Shown here in pieces: positions 62,208-64,000 of a stretch of DNA of 64,000 nucleotides. The position numbers were made by a program, and so were the translations under genes. Source of the stretch: Methanoregula formicica SMSP. GTDB lineage: Archaea > Halobacteriota > Methanomicrobia > Methanomicrobiales > Methanospirillaceae. Where the stretch lies: positions 2,418,001 to 2,482,000 of the forward strand of contig NC_019943.1 in assembly GCF_000327485.1 (NCBI RefSeq), in the 5' to 3' direction. How positions within the stretch are numbered: the first letter of the stretch is position 1; each line of letters begins with the position of its first letter. The notes below the pieces were generated by a model, which was not told where the DNA came from, searched no databases, and saw only the letters and a list, made by a program, of their open reading frames with translations.

Positions 62208-62335
62208 CTCTCTACACCTCTACGCAATCGGTATTAACTGCATTGATTATTGTCCCTGGCAAAAACAAAAGTTTCGTGAATGGACTGTCTCGATCATGGA
62301 CATACTGCATCTCCCGCATCCGGGTCCCGGCCGGT

Positions 62336-63433
62336 TCATGGCGGGCGGCCGGGATCCCATTTCAAAGAGACAAGCTGGTTTGCCTTTCCGACTGCCTCAT
62401 CAGCACTTGCAGCTCCCGCATCAGCTCCAATACACTTCCAGAGGTTAGGCACGAGACTGAAAGGGTACCCGCCTGCGATGACAGGTGTTCGCGCAGTACC
62501 AGGATCTGCCCTGATTGCCCGGACCAGTTCGTACACCCGGGAAACATGGACGGGTAGTGTGGCTGAAATGGCGATTGCATCCGCATGATGGTCCCGTATC
62601 ATCGCAACAACCGAGGGCGCGGGGGTGTTTGCACCGGTATACAGCGTGTCCCACCCGTCCATCTCAAAGAAATCTGCAACCATCCGGATACCGATATCGT
62701 GGAATTCGCCGGAGACGGACGATGCAACGAGGCGCCTGCCTTTCCTTGCCTGTTTCCTGCTCTCTTCCCTCATCCGGGTATAGAGAAGTGCAATGAACAG
62801 CCGGGTCGTATCGGTGATATAATGTTCCTCCGCCACACTGACCTGGTGGATCTGCCAGAGCCTTCCGGTCTCCTGCAATACCGGCTGGAATATATGCCGG
62901 TAAAGGTCGCGGACAGGAACACCCCGATCGAGCATCCCCATGAGGAGGACCCGGGCATCCTCCCGGTTTGCGGCAACCAGAGCAGAAAGATATGCGCGGG
63001 CCTGGGCTCCAAGAGGATTGTCATCCCTGATGAAGGAGAGATCTTCCCGCGGGGGGGCAGAGAGGAGGGCGCGGGCTCTCGTGATGTACTCCTGTGCCTT
63101 CGAACCCTGTTCTTCCGGTAGTTCCTGGTGCAGGACATCGCTGAACGCAACAAGGCTTCTTTCAAGGATCCTGGGAGGTAAATGAAGCGATTCACGGAAT
63201 ATCCGGGCCCAGCGGATATAGTCAAGGAAGAATGCATCATCATCGACCGCGAGCGATTCCTGCAGGTGCCTTGCATACGACCGGAAATGTTCATCGAGCA
63301 GGGATTTTTCGTAATCGCTGGATTTTAAAAATAATTCAGGATACCGTTCACTATAACGACTGAACCCCTTTGCCGCAAGATTTTCTTCGTCCAGCGATAC
63401 AGGCCGGTACAGGCAATCTCCTCCGGAACTCAT
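62336..63433 (-). CDS. Corrinoid (B12)-binding domain protein
   Basis: The 365-residue protein has an N-terminal helical part of about 130 residues, a B12 cap region (VLQETGRLWQIHQVSVAEEH, W193) and a Rossmann cobalamin domain. The signature DxHxxG appears as EFHDIG (243-248), with H245 as possible cobalt ligand and E in place of the first D. ISATLPVHVSR and GGYPF follow. It may sense light or corrinoid, or act as a methyl carrier. No methyltransferase partner is nearby. Confidence 0.85.
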   Translation of the reverse strand: MSSGGDCLYRPVSLDEENLAAKGFSRYSERYPELFLKSSDYEKSLLDEHFRSYARHLQESLAVDDDAFFLDYIRWARIFRESLHLPPRILERSLVAFSDVLHQELPEEQGSKAQEYITRARALLSAPPREDLSFIRDDNPLGAQARAYLSALVAANREDARVLLMGMLDRGVPVRDLYRHIFQPVLQETGRLWQIHQVSVAEEHYITDTTRLFIALLYTRMREESRKQARKGRRLVASSVSGEFHDIGIRMVADFFEMDGWDTLYTGANTPAPSVVAMIRDHHADAIAISATLPVHVSRVYELVRAIRADPGTARTPVIAGGYPFSLVPNLWKCIGADAGAASADEAVGKANQLVSLKWDPGRPP

Positions 63434-63736
63434 GTCTCCAGGTCCCTCTTTCCCTGATATAACCAGATCTCACCGGCTACCTGTAACATTATTATTGTTT
63501 GGCTGAAATGGCTGTATCATAAAGACCGGAACCTGTATACCAGCCAGAAGTACGTGTGAGGGAGGGCAGATTCCGGCTCCTCGTTCTCCTTTGAAAATCC
63601 GGATTCGTATGCTGGTAACCGGGGAAGGGACGAATTGATAAACAATCATAGAGAAAAATAGTGCTACTTTGCGGCAGATGATGAAAGTTACCCCCACTGA
63701 TCCATGATGATGCACGGGTGCTGATGCCGCACTGCT
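63434..63736. other. Intergenic, 303 nt
   Basis: No gene is visible between apgM and the corrinoid protein. There is nothing repeated and no clear palindrome. Confidence 0.5.
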
Positions 63737-64000
63737 TCAGGAAAACAGGAAGTCGAGGAAGTCGACTGCGTTTTTCATCCCGAGACCTCCTGAACGTGCA
63801 GCCTTTTCTGAATATTCTGTCGTTGTGTCGGTTCCTTTGCCCCGGACAACGAACGGTACCGGATCCCTTGTATGCGTCTTTGCCCGGATCGGCGTCGGGT
63901 GATCGGGCAGTACAGCGACAACGCCATCAAACCCGTCCAGGATCGTTCCCACGACTTCATCGACCTTCTCGATCGCCTTCACCTTCTCTTCAATGCTCCC
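63737..64000 (-). CDS. apgM: 2,3-Bisphosphoglycerate-independent phosphoglycerate mutase, 3' part
   Basis: The last 87 residues are in view and the frame continues past the window edge. VLPDHPTPIRAKTHTRDPVP and the final GGLGMKNAVDFLDFLF match the archaeal ApgM C-terminus, which supplies metal-binding D and H residues (PDHPTP). ApgM interconverts 3- and 2-phosphoglycerate in glycolysis and gluconeogenesis. Confidence 0.93.
   Translation of the reverse strand, partial: GSIEEKVKAIEKVDEVVGTILDGFDGVVAVLPDHPTPIRAKTHTRDPVPFVVRGKGTDTTTEYSEKAARSGGLGMKNAVDFLDFLFS

Noticed and set aside
60291-62237. Long plus-strand frames opposite mch and cdc6
   Set aside because: Both are antisense shadows of well-supported genes and have no protein-like motifs or ribosome sites.
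62208-62335. A replication origin beside cdc6
   Set aside because: Origins often adjoin cdc6, but I saw no repeated origin-box-like sequence in this short spacer.

Overview
The window looks like the chromosome of a methanogenic archaeon, most likely order Methanomicrobiales (Methanoregula or Methanosphaerula relatives; the genus is a guess). The evidence is methenyl-H4MPT cyclohydrolase (mch), a methanogenesis marker 8 homologue, Sep-tRNA:Cys-tRNA synthase, the DUF1890/DUF1894 pair, archaeal EF-1alpha, ribosomal proteins L7Ae/S28e/L24e, Orc1/Cdc6, a CetZ tubulin and PGF-CTERM-like surface proteins. Coding sequence is rich in G+C and genes are packed with short overlaps, except in AT-rich accessory tracts around 18.3-23 kb.

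Layout. 0-2.6 kb: a 5'-truncated radical SAM gene, a decayed nadA and the marker 8 gene. 2.7-9.5 kb: a sulfur and amino-acid block in which tRNA-Cys sits 30 nt ahead of its own charging-pathway enzyme SepCysS. It continues with O-acetylhomoserine sulfhydrylase, homoserine acetyltransferase fused to CBS domains, a ThrRS-editing/DUF1890 fusion, DUF1894 and ThiI, followed by an APC permease. 11.1-17.7 kb: an integrated mobile element with an integrase next to tRNA-Gln and a leftward chain of overlapping genes (three to four small proteins, a primase-helicase, a phage-type adenine methyltransferase, an RNase III-like protein). 17.8-23.3 kb: an AT-rich, mostly non-coding island around a XerA-type recombinase, with a 27-nt motif in three copies and two copies of a larger dispersed repeat. 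A third copy of that repeat lies at 44.4 kb.

23.4-36.1 kb: a DUF5806-like gene, mobB, glmM, a 1,186-residue helical repeat protein, acylphosphatase, a stand-alone Cas1 with no CRISPR array or cas2, two phenylacetate-CoA ligases with an ACT protein, a hexulose-phosphate synthase/RraA fusion and a nitroreductase. 36.2-44.3 kb: a surface protein, guaAA, cobalamin genes (cobT-like, cobZ, cobS), EF-1alpha, S10 and a GT39-like membrane protein. 45-52.4 kb: a CetZ pair and a surface-glycan operon (flavin oxidoreductase, GT2, flippase-like protein, DUF2298 protein). 52.5-64 kb: ribosomal genes with ndk, a nitrilase, thrC, several membrane or secreted proteins, mch, orc1/cdc6, a corrinoid-binding protein and the 3' end of apgM.

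The most unusual items are the solo Cas1 whose metal-binding glutamate appears replaced, the tRNA-Cys/SepCysS cluster with a repeated upstream element, the mobile-element operon with an archaeal RNase III homologue, the XerA island with its 27-nt sites, and a hairpin-bearing dispersed repeat.
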